From assembly GCF_000023865.1 (NCBI RefSeq), contig NC_013159.1, positions 894,001 to 958,000 on the forward strand: DNA of 64,000 nt. The letters run 5' to 3'. Positions 39,798 through 50,015 of the stretch are shown here, in pieces. Position numbers and translations under genes: made by a program. The notes below the pieces were generated by a model, which saw nothing but the letters and a program-made list of their open reading frames with translations, was not told the DNA's origin and made no database searches. The number at the start of each line of letters is the position of its first letter. Position 1 is the first letter of the stretch. The DNA is from Saccharomonospora viridis DSM 43017 (GTDB lineage: Bacteria; Actinomycetota; Actinomycetes; Mycobacteriales; Pseudonocardiaceae).

Positions 39798-42025
39798 CCT
39801 GAGGCTCCGTGCTTGCGCAGCATTTCCAACTGATGGTCGCGGACTTGGCCGCTGTCCGTGGGAGAGGGTACCCATTCGCCCGTGGGTTGAAGGACCCAGC
39901 ACCGGGTCATGGGGTCCAACGCGGAGTTGAGGACGGTATCGAGTTGTGCGGTGAGTTTCGGGTCGGTTACCCGCACGAGTGCCTCGATACGGCGGTCGAG
40001 GTTGCGGTGCATGATGTCGGCGCTGCCGATCCAGTGGGTGTTCGCTCCCCGGAAGTGGAAGATGCGGGAGTGCTCCAGGAAACGGCCGAGGATGGAGCGC
40101 ACGGTGATGTTGTCGCTCAGGCCGGGCACGCCGGGTTTGAGGGCGCAGATGCCCCGCACCACCACCTCGACCGGGACGCCCGCCTGTGAGGCCCGATAGA
40201 GACTGTCGATGATCTGTTCGTCGACCAGGGCGTTGCACTTGATGCGGATGCCGGACGGTTCACCGGCCTTGGCGAACGCGATCTCGTTGTCGATGAACTC
40301 CAGCAGCCCCCGCCGGATGCCGTTGGGGGAGGTGAGGATGTTGCGGTACGTCTGCTGCCGGGAGTATCCGGTGAGGACGTTGAACAGGTCGGTCAGGTCG
40401 GTGCCGATGTCGGGGTCGGCGGTGAACAATCCGATGTCCTCGTACTGACGCGCGGTCCTGGGGTTGTAGTTGCCGCTGCCGACATGGCAGTAGCGGCGGA
40501 TCGTGCTCCCTTCCTGGCGTATGACGAGCGCGATCTTGCAGTGCGTCTTGAGTCCGACGAGTCCGTAGACGACGTGCACCCCCGCGCGTTCCAAGGTGCG
40601 AGCCCAGGCGATGTTGGCGTGTTCGTCGAACCGTGCCTTGATCTCCACCAACGCCACGACCTGTTTCCCGGCTTCGGCGGCGTCGATGAGCGCGTCCACG
40701 ATCGGTGACTCGCCCGATTCCCCGGACGTGCGGTACAGCGTCTGCTTGATGGCCAGGACCTTGTCGTCCGCGGCGGCCTGCTCGATGAACCGTTGCACGC
40801 TCGTGGAGAACGAGTGATACGGGTGCTGCACCAGCACGTCCCCCTCACGCAGGGTCGCGAACACGCTCTTGGGCGTCTCGTGCTCCCCGAACGCGGGGTG
40901 GGTGGCGGGGACGAACGGGGGGTGCTTGAGTTCCTTGCGGTCCAACGAGTACAGCTGATGCAGGCAGCTGAGGTCGAGCAGGCCCGGGACGGCCACCACG
41001 TCCTGGGGGTCGACCTCCAGTTCGCGCAGCAGGAGTTCGAGCACGTGCTCGCTCATGTCGCTGGCGACCTCCAGCCGCACGGGCGGGCCGAACCGACGTT
41101 GCGCGAGTTCCCGTTCCAGAGCCTGGAGCAGGTCCTCGTCGCGGTCCTCCTCGACCTCGAAGTCGGCGTTGCGGGTGACGCGGAAGACATGGTGTTCGCT
41201 GACCTGCATCCCGCTGAACAGCTCGTCCAGGTGCGCGGCGATGAGTTCCTCCAGCGGAAGGAACGTCGCGGTGCGGGCATCCCGGCTGGTCTCGATGCGG
41301 ACGAGCCGGGGGACGTTGTTGGGCACCTTCACCCTGGCGAACCGTTCGGTGCCGTCCTCGGGATCGCGGACGGTCACGGCGAGGTTGAGCGAGAGGCCGG
41401 AGATGTAGGGGAACGGATGCGCCGGGTCGACGGCCAGCGGGGTCAACACAGGGAAGACCTGCTTGGTGAAGTACTCCGACATGCGGGTTCGTTCCTCGCC
41501 CCCGAGGTCGGCCCAAGCGACGATGCGGATACCGGCCTCGGCCAGTGCGGGCCGCACCCCCTTCTCGAACGCCTGCGCGTGCCGCTGCACCAGTTCGGCG
41601 TTCCGTTCGGCCACGTAGGCGAGCTGCTCGGAAGGGGTGAGGCCGTCGGCGCTGCGGACGGGCAGGCCGGTCTGTTCGCGGCGTTTCAACCCGGCCACGC
41701 GAACCATGTAGAACTCGTCCAGATTGGACGCGAAGATGGCGAGGAACTTGGCGCGTTCCAGCAGTGGCTGGGATTCGTCCTCGGCCAACGCCAGCACCCT
41801 CGCGTTGAAGTCCTGCCAAGAGAGTTCCCGGTTGAAGTAACGGTCGGCCGGAAGCGTGTTCTCGGCGGGGTCGACGTCGGTGGCGGCGGGAGGCGCGGAC
41901 GGTACCGGGCAGGCGCGGCTGGTGTTCGCCCCGGGCGGCGGCGTGGTGGTGGCGGACCGACGCCCCGGGTCGTTGTCGCTCTGGTCGAATCCGGTGGCCG
42001 GGGATGCCTGGGTCTCATCGCTCAC
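39794..42025 (-). CDS. ppk: Polyphosphate kinase 1
   Basis: PPK1 makes polyphosphate from ATP. The 743-residue protein has the family start [22 protein letters not shown], and the autophosphorylated-His region [11 protein letters not shown]-x-T-A-R-x-Y. Residues 1-60 form a disordered Thr/Pro-rich extension. ATG 42025. Convergent with nothing: fbiD upstream is on the same strand 40 bp away. Confidence 0.96.
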   Translation of the reverse strand: MSDETQASPATGFDQSDNDPGRRSATTTPPPGANTSRACPVPSAPPAATDVDPAENTLPADRYFNRELSWQDFNARVLALAEDESQPLLERAKFLAIFASNLDEFYMVRVAGLKRREQTGLPVRSADGLTPSEQLAYVAERNAELVQRHAQAFEKGVRPALAEAGIRIVAWADLGGEERTRMSEYFTKQVFPVLTPLAVDPAHPFPYISGLSLNLAVTVRDPEDGTERFARVKVPNNVPRLVRIETSRDARTATFLPLEELIAAHLDELFSGMQVSEHHVFRVTRNADFEVEEDRDEDLLQALERELAQRRFGPPVRLEVASDMSEHVLELLLRELEVDPQDVVAVPGLLDLSCLHQLYSLDRKELKHPPFVPATHPAFGEHETPKSVFATLREGDVLVQHPYHSFSTSVQRFIEQAAADDKVLAIKQTLYRTSGESGESPIVDALIDAAEAGKQVVALVEIKARFDEHANIAWARTLERAGVHVVYGLVGLKTHCKIALVIRQEGSTIRRYCHVGSGNYNPRTARQYEDIGLFTADPDIGTDLTDLFNVLTGYSRQQTYRNILTSPNGIRRGLLEFIDNEIAFAKAGEPSGIRIKCNALVDEQIIDSLYRASQAGVPVEVVVRGICALKPGVPGLSDNITVRSILGRFLEHSRIFHFRGANTHWIGSADIMHRNLDRRIEALVRVTDPKLTAQLDTVLNSALDPMTRCWVLQPTGEWVPSPTDSGQVRDHQLEMLRKHGASG

Positions 42026-42065
42026 ACGACCATTGTCCCTTATGAGCGGGTGTTTTTGCCCCTAC

Positions 42066-42863
42066 TCAGGACGGTAGACAGACCCGGTCGAGAACGGTTC
42101 GGGTGCGCTCTCCCAGCCCCAGCAGGCGAGCGTGTTCCAGGTCACCCGGAGTGTCCACGTCGGTGCGTAGTGAGGGCAGCGGCGCCGACAACGGCAACGC
42201 ACCCGAAAGCGCGTGTGCCCGAGCCGACCCCGGGCCGAAGTGGGGATCGAGGCGTTGTCCCGGTGCGGACAGCAACAGCGTGGTGCCGCTGCCGTGTCGA
42301 TCGGCGGTGAACGCCCTACGCCCGTCGGCGGCGGCGAGGGCGGCGGCGAGTTCGTCAGGGCGTAATGCGGGCAGATCCGCCTGGAGAGCGCCGATGACGC
42401 ATCCCGGGTCCGTGGCTCGCAACACCCGTTCCCCGGTGCGCAGAGCCGCGTTCAGGCCGGTGTTCGCGGCGTCCGCGCCGTCGGTCGTGCCCACCGGCCC
42501 CGCCGCGCCATTCCCCGCCCCGTTGCGTCCGGACGGGGCTCCATCGTCGCTGTCGCTGCCGTCGCTGTCGTCGCCGTCGTCGTCGCTGTCACTGTCGTTA
42601 CCGATGTCGCCGGTGTCGTCGGCATGTTCGCCGACGACGTCGACCCCCAGCTCCCGCAACGCCGTCAGTGCCGCGGGGACGGAGCTGACGACCAACACCC
42701 GGCGTACACCCGGTGTCGCGGTGGCTGCGCGCAGTGTGTCGAACGCGAACGCGAGCACGAGTTCGGCGTGCCGGTGGTCACTCACCGGACAGCCCAGGCC
42801 GTCCCTCAGCCGGGACTTGCCCCTGCTCGGTTCCTTGAGCGGCACGATCAGGTCGACAGCCAC
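42066..42863 (-). CDS. fbiD: Phosphoenolpyruvate/2-phospholactate guanylyltransferase (F420 pathway)
   Basis: FbiD/CofC activates PEP or 2-phospholactate with GTP for coenzyme F420 synthesis. The 265-residue product starts V-D-L-I-V-P-L-K-E-P-S-R-G-K-S-R-L and has L-Q-A-D-L-P-A-L (metal Asp) and D-V-D-T-P-G-D-L. GTG 42863 is chosen over a longer frame because the family begins here. An Asp/Ser/Gly-rich insert of about 45 residues (81-130) interrupts the domain. In place it equals Rv2983. F420 in this organism is inferred. Confidence 0.9.
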   Translation of the reverse strand: MAVDLIVPLKEPSRGKSRLRDGLGCPVSDHRHAELVLAFAFDTLRAATATPGVRRVLVVSSVPAALTALRELGVDVVGEHADDTGDIGNDSDSDDDGDDSDGSDSDDGAPSGRNGAGNGAAGPVGTTDGADAANTGLNAALRTGERVLRATDPGCVIGALQADLPALRPDELAAALAAADGRRAFTADRHGSGTTLLLSAPGQRLDPHFGPGSARAHALSGALPLSAPLPSLRTDVDTPGDLEHARLLGLGERTRTVLDRVCLPS

Positions 42864-42980
42864 ACCACCATTCTTTACTGGAGAGTGGATACGGTCGCGG
42901 TCAGGAGGCCGTGCAGGACTGTGGGAGGATCGTTCGGACGCGTCGGAGACGATGGGAAACGGACGTCGGGAGGAACAGCC

Positions 42981-43691
42981 TTGGCAGATCGCGAGAAAGG
43001 TGGCTTCTGGGTCGGCGCCGCCGCGGCGTTGTTCTACCCGCTGACCTGGATGGGCCGCAGTGTGTACCGCAACGCGGAGCGCATCCCGCGGAGTGGACCC
43101 GCGCTGCTGGTGCTGAACCACATATCGCACTTGGACCCCGCGGTGGACGCCGTCTTCGTGCACCGGAACGGGCGCGTGCCGCGGTTCATGGCCAAGGACA
43201 GCCTGTTCCGGACCCCGATCTTCGGCAAGATCATCGCGGGTTCGGGCGGCATCCCGGTGTATCGGGACTCCAGTGATGCGGGCGACAGCCTGCGGGCGGC
43301 GCACCGCACCCTGCAGGAGGGCAAGATCGTGGTCATCTATCCCGAGGGGACGATCACGAAGGACCCCGACGTGTGGCCCAAACGGCCCTACACGGGTGTG
43401 GCCAGGTTGGCTCTGGAGAACGACGTGCCGGTGATCCCGATCGCCCGCTGGGGCACGCACCAGATCTGGAACGGCTACACCAAGAAGTTCCGCCCGTTGC
43501 CGCGCAAGACCGTGTACCACTACGTCGGCGAGCCGGTGGACCTGTCCGCGTATCGGGAGCGGAAACGTGATCAGGCGCTGCTACGCGAGGTCACCGAGCT
43601 GATCATGGACCGAGTGCTGGAGCAGCTCGTGGAGATTCGGGGTGAGCAGCCGCCGTCACGTCATCGGGACAGTGCGGAGGGACGCGCCTGA
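42981..43691 (+). CDS. 1-acyl-glycerol-3-phosphate acyltransferase-family protein
   Basis: A 236-residue PlsC-type membrane acyltransferase: motif I N-H-I-S-H-L-D-P (H-x4-D), motif II around [16 protein letters not shown], and motif [10 protein letters not shown]. One hydrophobic segment near the N-terminus ([13 protein letters not shown]). I choose TTG 42981 with GGGAGGAA eight bases upstream. It ends 2 bp before gpsA, so both belong to phospholipid synthesis and share a transcript. Confidence 0.92.
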   Translation: MADREKGGFWVGAAAALFYPLTWMGRSVYRNAERIPRSGPALLVLNHISHLDPAVDAVFVHRNGRVPRFMAKDSLFRTPIFGKIIAGSGGIPVYRDSSDAGDSLRAAHRTLQEGKIVVIYPEGTITKDPDVWPKRPYTGVARLALENDVPVIPIARWGTHQIWNGYTKKFRPLPRKTVYHYVGEPVDLSAYRERKRDQALLREVTELIMDRVLEQLVEIRGEQPPSRHRDSAEGRA

Positions 43692-43693
43692 CG

Positions 43694-44704
43694 ATGTCGG
43701 TGCAACGTGTGACGGTGCTGGGCGCGGGCTCGTGGGGCACGACGTTCGCGAAGGTCCTCGCGGACGCCGGACGTGACGTCACCTTGTGGGCACGGCGAGC
43801 CGAGGTCGCCGACGAGATCCGCACTCAGCACACCAATTCCTCCTACCTGCCCGGGGTCCGGCTTCCCGAGCGGCTGACGGCCACCTCCGACGCGGCGACG
43901 GCGTTGGAGGCGGCGGACGCCGTGGTGTTCGCCGTACCCAGCCAGAAGCTGCGGGAGAACCTCGCCGCATGGCGGGATTTGCTACCCGCCGACGCCATCC
44001 TCGTCAGCCTCGCCAAGGGCGTGGAACTCGGCACGCTCAAACGCATGAGCGAGGTCATCTCGGACATCACCGGGGTCGAACCCGGTGATGTGGTCGTGGT
44101 GTCCGGCCCCAACCTCGCCAAGGAGATCGCGCAGCAGCAGCCGGCGGCGGCGGTGCTGGCATGCGCCGACCACGATCGGGCCGTGGCCATCCAGCAGGCC
44201 AGTTTCAACTCCTACTTCCGTCCGTACACCAACACCGACGTCGTCGGCTGCGAACTCGGTGGTGCGTGCAAGAACGTCATCGCGTTGAGCTGTGGCATGG
44301 CGGCCGGGCTGGGCTACGGGACCAACACGATGGCCACGCTGATCACCCGGGGGCTCGCGGAGATGGCCCGGTTGGGCGCGGCACTCGGTGCGGATCCGCT
44401 CACGTTCGCCGGGCTCGCGGGCGTCGGCGACCTCGTGGCGACCTGTTCGTCACCCCTGTCCCGCAACCGCACGTTCGGTGAGCGCATCGGTCGCGGCGAG
44501 ACGATGGAACAGGCCCGGGCCGCGCAGGGGGGACAGGTGGCGGAAGGCGTGACGTCCTGTCGCTCGATCCGGGAGTTGGCGCGTCGACTCGACGTCGACA
44601 TGCCCATCACCGACGCCATGTACCGCGTGTGTCACGAAGGGGTCGATCCCGGCACGGTCGGCGCGGAACTGTTGGGGCGCAGGCAGAAACACGAGTGGTC
44701 GTGA
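43694..44704 (+). CDS. gpsA: Glycerol-3-phosphate dehydrogenase [NAD(P)+]
   Basis: GpsA reduces dihydroxyacetone phosphate to sn-glycerol 3-phosphate, the backbone used by the acyltransferase encoded just upstream. The 336-residue protein has [10 protein letters not shown], the Lys in [16 protein letters not shown] and the second catalytic Lys in [13 protein letters not shown] 43694. A strong hairpin follows the stop. Confidence 0.97.
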   Translation: MSVQRVTVLGAGSWGTTFAKVLADAGRDVTLWARRAEVADEIRTQHTNSSYLPGVRLPERLTATSDAATALEAADAVVFAVPSQKLRENLAAWRDLLPADAILVSLAKGVELGTLKRMSEVISDITGVEPGDVVVVSGPNLAKEIAQQQPAAAVLACADHDRAVAIQQASFNSYFRPYTNTDVVGCELGGACKNVIALSCGMAAGLGYGTNTMATLITRGLAEMARLGAALGADPLTFAGLAGVGDLVATCSSPLSRNRTFGERIGRGETMEQARAAQGGQVAEGVTSCRSIRELARRLDVDMPITDAMYRVCHEGVDPGTVGAELLGRRQKHEWS

Positions 44705-44724
44705 CGGCCACTCGGTTCGTTTCG

Positions 44725-44762
44725 CGGCTCGTGGACCGGTGTCAAGCCCCGTCCACGAGCCG
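44725..44762 (+). terminator. Terminator of the acyltransferase-gpsA operon
   Basis: CGGCTCGTGGAC (44725-44736) and GTCCACGAGCCG (44751-44762), perfect 12-bp stem, followed by ATTCTGCGTTT. Confidence 0.8.
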
Positions 44763-44806
44763 ATTCTGCGTTTGACGCGGCTCGGTGGCTCTGTTTGCCT
44801 GGGCCT

Positions 44807-44899
44807 ATGTCAGTCATCGGTGCGTCGAATCCCCTGCCGCGTTCGCGGGATGTCCTCGTCCGCACCTGTTCGGGGCGCTGCTGTCGCTGTTGTCGGTGA
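44807..44899 (+). CDS. Cys-rich leader peptide before the cysteine dioxygenase gene
   Basis: A 30-codon ORF (ATG 44807, TGA 44897) ends C-S-G-R-C-C-R-C-C-R: five Cys codons in the last ten. TTGACG (44772-44777), 17 bp and TTGCCT (44795-44800) would place the RNA start at the ATG, so it may be leaderless. After it, CGCGTG-AGGA-CACGCG forms a hairpin followed by TGTGCTCTTTT. Cys-rich upstream ORFs that sense cysteine are known in actinobacteria. The start is uncertain; an MPRRA frame overlaps the stop (TGATG). Confidence 0.65.
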   Translation: MSVIGASNPLPRSRDVLVRTCSGRCCRCCR

Positions 44900-44991
44900 T
44901 GCCACGCCGCGCGTGAGGACACGCGTGTGCTCTTTTCGTACGTTCGTCGCCCTTTTTTCGCATTCTTAGCTGATATCGAGGATTCCCACGT

Positions 44992-45393
44992 ATGTTCGCC
45001 GTGCCCGAGAACACCATCGCGCCCCTGCCCGCTGATGTGCTGTCCCGCCATCCCGTGCGGACGGCCATGGAGTTCGCCGCCGATCGAGGCCGTTGGCGCT
45101 CGCTGCTGCGTTACGACCCGGACGAACGGTTCGCCGTCCTGGTCGACACCGTGGTCAGCGGGGAACTCGTCGAAACGGTCCACCGGGACGGGTCGCCCGG
45201 CGTGATGGCGGAGACACACGTGGTGCGGGCCGGGAGTTCGCGGGTGTTCGGACCGGGCTACGTGCACCGGGTCCGTAACGTCGGTCCCGATCCCGCCGTG
45301 AGCGTGCACGTCTATCAGGACGGGGACAGGACCGTGCGTCCCGTGCGGTGGTCGGACGCGTGCCCGAAGGCGGTGACCGCGACGGACGCGTAG
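44992..45393 (+). CDS. Cysteine dioxygenase-like cupin with internal deletion
   Basis: The 133-residue product matches actinobacterial cysteine dioxygenases at both ends: R-H-P-V-R-T-A-M-E-F-A-A-D-R-G-R-W then R-Y-D-P-D-E-R-F, and later R-V-F-G-P-G-Y-V-H-R-V-R-N. Between Asp52 and Thr53 about 30 residues are missing, namely the segment that normally carries W-L-P-G-Q-x-T-x-L-H-D-H-G, with the His-x-His iron ligands. The third ligand (His92) remains. The deletion keeps the frame. The protein is unlikely to oxidise cysteine as it stands. Preceded by the Cys-rich leader. Confidence 0.75.
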   Translation: MFAVPENTIAPLPADVLSRHPVRTAMEFAADRGRWRSLLRYDPDERFAVLVDTVVSGELVETVHRDGSPGVMAETHVVRAGSSRVFGPGYVHRVRNVGPDPAVSVHVYQDGDRTVRPVRWSDACPKAVTATDA

Positions 45394-45487
45394 TCGACGG
45401 CGGTTCGACGGGCGGGAGGTCGGGAGATCCCCGCACGCCATGGCGCATCGTGGAAAGGCCGTGACAGAACGTCGCAGTGGCATGATG

Positions 45488-45523
45488 AAGTGGCCACGTT
45501 GACAGGATCAGGTCAGTCCACTT
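45488..45523. promoter_or_regulatory. Inverted repeat before the MocR gene
   Basis: AAGTGG (45488-45493) and CCACTT (45518-45523) flank a TTGACA box (45499-45504). MocR/PdxR proteins often bind repeats near their own start, so this may be an operator. Weak support. Confidence 0.3.
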
Positions 45524-45532
45524 GAGGCGAAG

Positions 45533-46933
45533 GTGGCCCCGATGCGTGCGGATGCGGTTCAGACGGTTGTGCCGGTGACGTTGGACCGTTCCTCGTCGGT
45601 GCCGCTGTCGGTGCAGCTCGCCGACGCCTTGCGGGAGGCCGCCTCGGCCGGGCATCTGAGGGGAGGTGACCGACTCCCGTCCACCCGGGCCCTGGCGGCC
45701 AGCTTGGGCGTGAGCAGGGCCGTCACCTCGGCCGCCTACGAACAGCTGCACGCCGAGGGGTGGATCGTCGGTCGCCACGGTTCGGGCACCTACGTCACCA
45801 CCTCGCCGCCCACACCGGTGGCCCGCCGCCGGGGCGCGGTGGACGTCGACCGGAAGCCCACACCGACACTGCTGGCGCTGACCCCCGGTGTTCCCTGGGC
45901 CGAGGGCCTCGACCGGGCCGCGTGGCGGCGGGCCTGGCGCGTGGCGGCCGACACGCCGCCGTTGTCGGTGGCCGAACGCGCGGGGATCGTGGAGTACCGC
46001 GCTGCCATCGCCGAACACCTGCTCCGCCACCGGGGTTTGGACGCAGCACCCGAATCCGTGCTCGCCACCGCGGGCACGACCGCCGCCGTCGCGGAACTGG
46101 CCGCGGCCATGCTGCGCCCCGGTGACCTCGTGGGGGTGGAGGAACCCGGATATCAGCGGGCGGTGGAGGCGTTCCGCCGAGCGGGCGCGCGGGTCGCGCC
46201 CGTGGCGGTGGATTCGGAGGGGCTCCGGCCCGACGCGATACCCGACGGCGTGCGTATGGTGTTCTGCTCCCCGGCACACCAGTACCCGCTCGGCGGCAGG
46301 ATGAGCGCGGCCCGTCGCGTGGAACTCGTCGAACGTGCCCGAGCCCAAGGTTTCCTGGTGGTGGAGGACGATTACGACGGTGAGTTGCGTTACGACGTCG
46401 CACCGTTGCCGTTGCTCGCCTCACTGGCACCCGACGTCGTCGTACACCTCGGGACCACCAGCAAGATCCTCACCCCGACGTTGGGGGTGGGGTGGATGGT
46501 GGCGCCGCCCGCCGTCACATCCGCCGTGCTGGCTTACCGGGACGACACGGGCACCCGGGCGTCCCCGGCGGGCCAGTTGGTGTTCGTGGAACTGGCGCGG
46601 CACGGGGACCTCGGGCGGCATCTGCGGCGGCTGCGCAGAGAATTGTCCGAGCGCCGTTCCATGCTCGTCACCGCGCTGCAGGAGGCGGACATCCCCGTCC
46701 TCGGGGACGACGCCGGGGCACATCTTGTGATTCCGCTCGCTTCCACCCGGGAGGAACGAGAACGCCTGGAGGCGGGACGCGAACGTGGACTGTTGCTCGA
46801 CGGATTGGCGCGACACTTCGCGGGCACTCCCACCACTGCGGGCATCGCTGTCGGATACGCGGGCTGCTCACGCGAGACGCTGCGGAACATCCTCGGGGTG
46901 CTCGTCGACATACTCCATCCGACGCGAAGGTAG
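45533..46933 (+). CDS. MocR/PdxR-type transcription regulator
   Basis: The 466-residue protein fuses a GntR winged helix (residues about 15-85: [29 protein letters not shown]) to a class I aminotransferase-like domain. PLP-binding elements are visible: [10 protein letters not shown] and the Schiff-base Lys in [15 protein letters not shown]. MocR proteins use PLP as effector and often control PLP or amino-acid genes. GTG 45533 or ATG 45542. The target is not obvious; ddl follows 10 bp later. Confidence 0.92.
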   Translation: MAPMRADAVQTVVPVTLDRSSSVPLSVQLADALREAASAGHLRGGDRLPSTRALAASLGVSRAVTSAAYEQLHAEGWIVGRHGSGTYVTTSPPTPVARRRGAVDVDRKPTPTLLALTPGVPWAEGLDRAAWRRAWRVAADTPPLSVAERAGIVEYRAAIAEHLLRHRGLDAAPESVLATAGTTAAVAELAAAMLRPGDLVGVEEPGYQRAVEAFRRAGARVAPVAVDSEGLRPDAIPDGVRMVFCSPAHQYPLGGRMSAARRVELVERARAQGFLVVEDDYDGELRYDVAPLPLLASLAPDVVVHLGTTSKILTPTLGVGWMVAPPAVTSAVLAYRDDTGTRASPAGQLVFVELARHGDLGRHLRRLRRELSERRSMLVTALQEADIPVLGDDAGAHLVIPLASTREERERLEAGRERGLLLDGLARHFAGTPTTAGIAVGYAGCSRETLRNILGVLVDILHPTRR

Positions 46934-46943
46934 GGTGCCGCCC

Positions 46944-48041
46944 ATGAGTAGCCGTAAGACCCGAGTGGCCGTCGTCTTCGGCGGTCGAAGCACCGAGCAC
47001 ACCATTTCCTGTGTGTCGGCGGGCAGCATCATGGCGAACCTCGATCCCGACCGGTTCGAGGTCGTCCCCATCGGTATCACCCAGGAAGGTGGCTGGGTAC
47101 TCGGCACGAACGACCCCGAACAGTTGCGCATCAAAGGCAGGGAACTGCCCGTCGTCGAACACGGGAAGACACTGGTGCTCGCCGGCGACCCCACGACGGG
47201 TGGTGTGCTGAGCCTGACAGCCGGAGAACCCGCCGAGGTGTTGTCCGGGGTGGATGTGGTGTTCCCCGCATTGCACGGTGCTTTCGGCGAGGACGGCACC
47301 ATTCAGGGCCTGCTGGAGCTGGCCGACATCCCCTATGTGGGTTCCGGCGTGTTCGCCAGTGCGGCCGCCATGGACAAGGAATACGCCAAGAAACTGCTCG
47401 CCGCCGAGGGACTGGAGGTCGGCCGCTACGCCGTGGTCCGACGCGGCCAGGACACCCTGCCCGCCGAGGAACGGGAACGCCTCGGCCTGCCCGTGTTCGT
47501 CAAACCCGCGCGCGCCGGGTCGTCCATCGGCATCTCCCGGGTGACCGATTGGTCGCAATTGGACGCCGCCATCGCGCATGCCAGACAGACCGACCCCAAG
47601 GTGCTCGTGGAGGCCGAGACCGTGGGAAGGGAAGTCGAGTGCGGGGTGCTCGAATTCGCCGACGGCAGGGTGGAGGCGTCGTTCCCCTCCGAGATCCGCG
47701 TGCTGTCCGACGACGCCGACGCCTGGTACGACTTCGAGACCAAATACCTCGGTGAGGACGCCGAACTCGACATCCCCGCCAAACTCGACGACACGATCAC
47801 CGAACGCCTCCGCGACATGGCCGTGCGTGCTTTCACCGCGCTCGAGTGCCAGGGGCTGGCCAGGGTGGACTTCTTCGTCGGTCCCGACGGCACCCTCACC
47901 GTCAACGAGGTCAACACGATGCCCGGGTTCACCCCCACCTCGGCCTACCCGAAGATGTGGGAGGTCACCGGGATCGACTATCCGACGTTGCTCACCACGC
48001 TCGTGGAGACCGCGCTCGCCCGCGGCACCGGGTTGCGCTGA
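46944..48041 (+). CDS. ddl: D-alanine-D-alanine ligase
   Basis: Ddl joins two D-alanines for peptidoglycan precursors. The 365-residue protein has the start [30 protein letters not shown], the ATP-grasp body with [12 protein letters not shown], and [10 protein letters not shown] at the end. I choose ATG 46944, since the longer frame lies inside the MocR gene. Confidence 0.97.
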   Translation: MSSRKTRVAVVFGGRSTEHTISCVSAGSIMANLDPDRFEVVPIGITQEGGWVLGTNDPEQLRIKGRELPVVEHGKTLVLAGDPTTGGVLSLTAGEPAEVLSGVDVVFPALHGAFGEDGTIQGLLELADIPYVGSGVFASAAAMDKEYAKKLLAAEGLEVGRYAVVRRGQDTLPAEERERLGLPVFVKPARAGSSIGISRVTDWSQLDAAIAHARQTDPKVLVEAETVGREVECGVLEFADGRVEASFPSEIRVLSDDADAWYDFETKYLGEDAELDIPAKLDDTITERLRDMAVRAFTALECQGLARVDFFVGPDGTLTVNEVNTMPGFTPTSAYPKMWEVTGIDYPTLLTTLVETALARGTGLR

Positions 48042-48092
48042 CGAAGAAGCGCCGACGCAGAGAAGAACCGCGAAGAAGCTGCCCGGAACCGT

Positions 48093-48650
48093 TCATTCGA
48101 ATTCCAGCGGAACGGCGGGCAGCTCCTCCGCCACCGTTTCGGAGATCTGCTGCAGGGGCCCCGTCCCCGCGGTCTCCGGAACGGTGAGGGCGATGTACAC
48201 GGGCCGGTCGACGACGTACCACGTCGTCGTGCCCTCACCCTCGACGGGCAGCCACTGCACTGTCTGGATCTGACGCAGCGGTGAGGACCGTGTGAGCTCA
48301 GGCGGCCGTTCCAACCCGCACCGCAGTACCACCGGGTTGTCCTCACCCCACGCGAGTGCGGCCGGGGGAGCGGGTTGTGCCAGTTCCCGCGGGGCCAATC
48401 GCTGTCCGGCCGACTCCAGTTCGCGTGGCGCGGCCTCGATGAGCTTTGTACATTCCTCGGAGTCGGCTTCAGGAGCCGGAACGGAGACCAGCGGCAGCGG
48501 GCCGGGCTCGTCGACGTCGCCGGGGCCACCGTTCGAATCGGTGTCGGACGAGAGTACGAAACCCAGCACAGTGATCGCGACGACCAGCGCCGTGGCCAGT
48601 ACCGCGGCGACGATGATCAGAATCCGGGGTGGGGCACCGGTTTCACTCAC
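48093..48650 (-). CDS. DUF3515 membrane-anchored protein
   Basis: A 185-residue protein with one N-terminal transmembrane helix (about 9-33) and an extracytoplasmic domain resembling DUF3515: C-T-K-L-I-E-A-A-P-R-E-L near the start, V-L-R-C-G-L-E-R-P and W-Y-V-V-D-R-P-V-Y-I-A-L. Two Cys could form a disulfide. It equals Rv2980 in position, next to ddl and convergent with it. Function unknown. Confidence 0.88.
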   Translation of the reverse strand: MSETGAPPRILIIVAAVLATALVVAITVLGFVLSSDTDSNGGPGDVDEPGPLPLVSVPAPEADSEECTKLIEAAPRELESAGQRLAPRELAQPAPPAALAWGEDNPVVLRCGLERPPELTRSSPLRQIQTVQWLPVEGEGTTTWYVVDRPVYIALTVPETAGTGPLQQISETVAEELPAVPLEFE

Positions 48651-48669
48651 CCCTCCACTACATCACAGC

Positions 48670-48903
48670 TCACAGGTTCACGACTGGGCAGGTGAGAGTA
48701 CGCGTGATGCCCTCTACGTTCTGTATCCGCGCGACCACGAGCTTGCCCAGTTGGTCGACGTTCTCCGCTTCGGCACGCACGATCACGTCGTACGGTCCCG
48801 TGACGTCCTCGGACGTGGTGACGCCCGGAATGCCGGTGATCTCGGCGGCCACGTCCGCGGCCTTGCCCACTTCGGTCTGGATGAGGATGTATGCGTGGAC
48901 CAC
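48670..48903 (-). CDS. Stand-alone RAM (Lrp/AsnC ligand-binding) domain protein
   Basis: The 77-residue protein is only the ligand-binding half of an Lrp/AsnC regulator: A-Y-I-L-I-Q-T-E, G-P-Y-D-V-I-V-R-A-E-A and I-Q-N-V-E-G-I-T-R-T-L-T-C. No DNA-binding domain. Such proteins form oligomers that bind amino acids and may modify other Lrp proteins. Divergent from thiL. Ligand unknown. Confidence 0.9.
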   Translation of the reverse strand: MVHAYILIQTEVGKAADVAAEITGIPGVTTSEDVTGPYDVIVRAEAENVDQLGKLVVARIQNVEGITRTLTCPVVNL

Positions 48904-49044
48904 AGAGCTGCTCCCCTTCGGGTACGGCGGTTGGACGAGAAGGTAGGAATGTAGCCAGCAACGTACCGCAGACCTGCGACGTTCGGATATCCGACAATTT
49001 GGTGGCGCGTGGTGGCGCGGTCACGTGACAACCGGAGGTTAGGT

Positions 49045-50013
49045 GTGGGAGACAATCCCGCGTCCGGGGCGGACACCGTCGCGGAAATCGGTGAATTCGG
49101 ACTGATCCGGCAAGCCACGGGGGATCGGCCGCAGCCGTCGACGACGCTGTTGGGTCCCGGTGACGACGCCGCCGTGGTGGCCGCGCCGGACGGGCGTGTG
49201 GTGGTCGCGACGGACGCCCTCGTGGAGGGCGTGCACTTCAGGCTGGACTGGTCCACCCCGACGCACGTGGGGCGGAAGGCCGTCGCCGTCAACCTCGCCG
49301 ACATCGCCGCGATGGGAGCCGTGCCGATGTCGGTGGTCGTCACGTTGGCCTGTCCCGCGGACACCCCGGCCGCCGTGGCCACCGAATTGCTGGACGGTGT
49401 GGCAGCCGAGGCGAAACAGGCCGAGGTGGGCGTCGTGGGCGGTGACATGGTGCGGGCCGACGAGATCGTGGTGAGTGTCACCGCACTCGGTGACCTCGGC
49501 GGTCGGGCCCCCGTGACCCGCTCGGGCGCCCGGCCCGGCGACATCGTCGCCATGTGTGGCCGGCTCGGCTGGGCCGCCGCGGGACTCGCCGTGTTGGGAA
49601 GGGGGTTCCGTTCACCGGTGAACGTGGTGAACGCCCAGCGCTGCCCCGAGCCCCCGTACGCGGCCGGCCCCGCAGCGGCGTTGGCCGGAGCCACCGCGAT
49701 GATCGACGTCTCCGACGGGCTGCTCGCCGACCTCGGGCACATCGCGGAGGCCTCCGGGGTCGGTATCGACGTGCACACCGACAAACTCACCGTGGCCGAG
49801 CGCTTGGTGGACGTGAGCACGGCACTCGGGGCCGATCCGCTGCACTGGGTGCTCACCGGGGGGGAGGATCACGCGCTCGTGGCGACGTTTCCGCCGTCCA
49901 CCGACTTGCCCGAGGGGTGGTCGATCATCGGGTCGGTGGGGGAGCCCGACGGTGGCGTCACCGTGGATGGTGGCCCGTATGACAGGGAAACCGGTTGGCA
50001 GCACTGGAATTGA
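49045..50013 (+). CDS. thiL: Thiamine-monophosphate kinase
   Basis: ThiL phosphorylates thiamine monophosphate to ThDP, the cofactor of IlvB. The 322-residue protein has L-L-G-P-G-D-D-A-A-V-V, T-D-A-L-V-E-G-V-H-F, the metal/ATP site V-G-G-D-M-V-R-A and I-D-V-S-D-G-L-L-A-D-L. I prefer GTG 49045 after GGAGGTTA over a start 36 bp upstream. No TPP riboswitch is seen before it. Confidence 0.95.
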   Translation: MGDNPASGADTVAEIGEFGLIRQATGDRPQPSTTLLGPGDDAAVVAAPDGRVVVATDALVEGVHFRLDWSTPTHVGRKAVAVNLADIAAMGAVPMSVVVTLACPADTPAAVATELLDGVAAEAKQAEVGVVGGDMVRADEIVVSVTALGDLGGRAPVTRSGARPGDIVAMCGRLGWAAAGLAVLGRGFRSPVNVVNAQRCPEPPYAAGPAAALAGATAMIDVSDGLLADLGHIAEASGVGIDVHTDKLTVAERLVDVSTALGADPLHWVLTGGEDHALVATFPPSTDLPEGWSIIGSVGEPDGGVTVDGGPYDRETGWQHWN

Positions 50014-50015
50014 AC

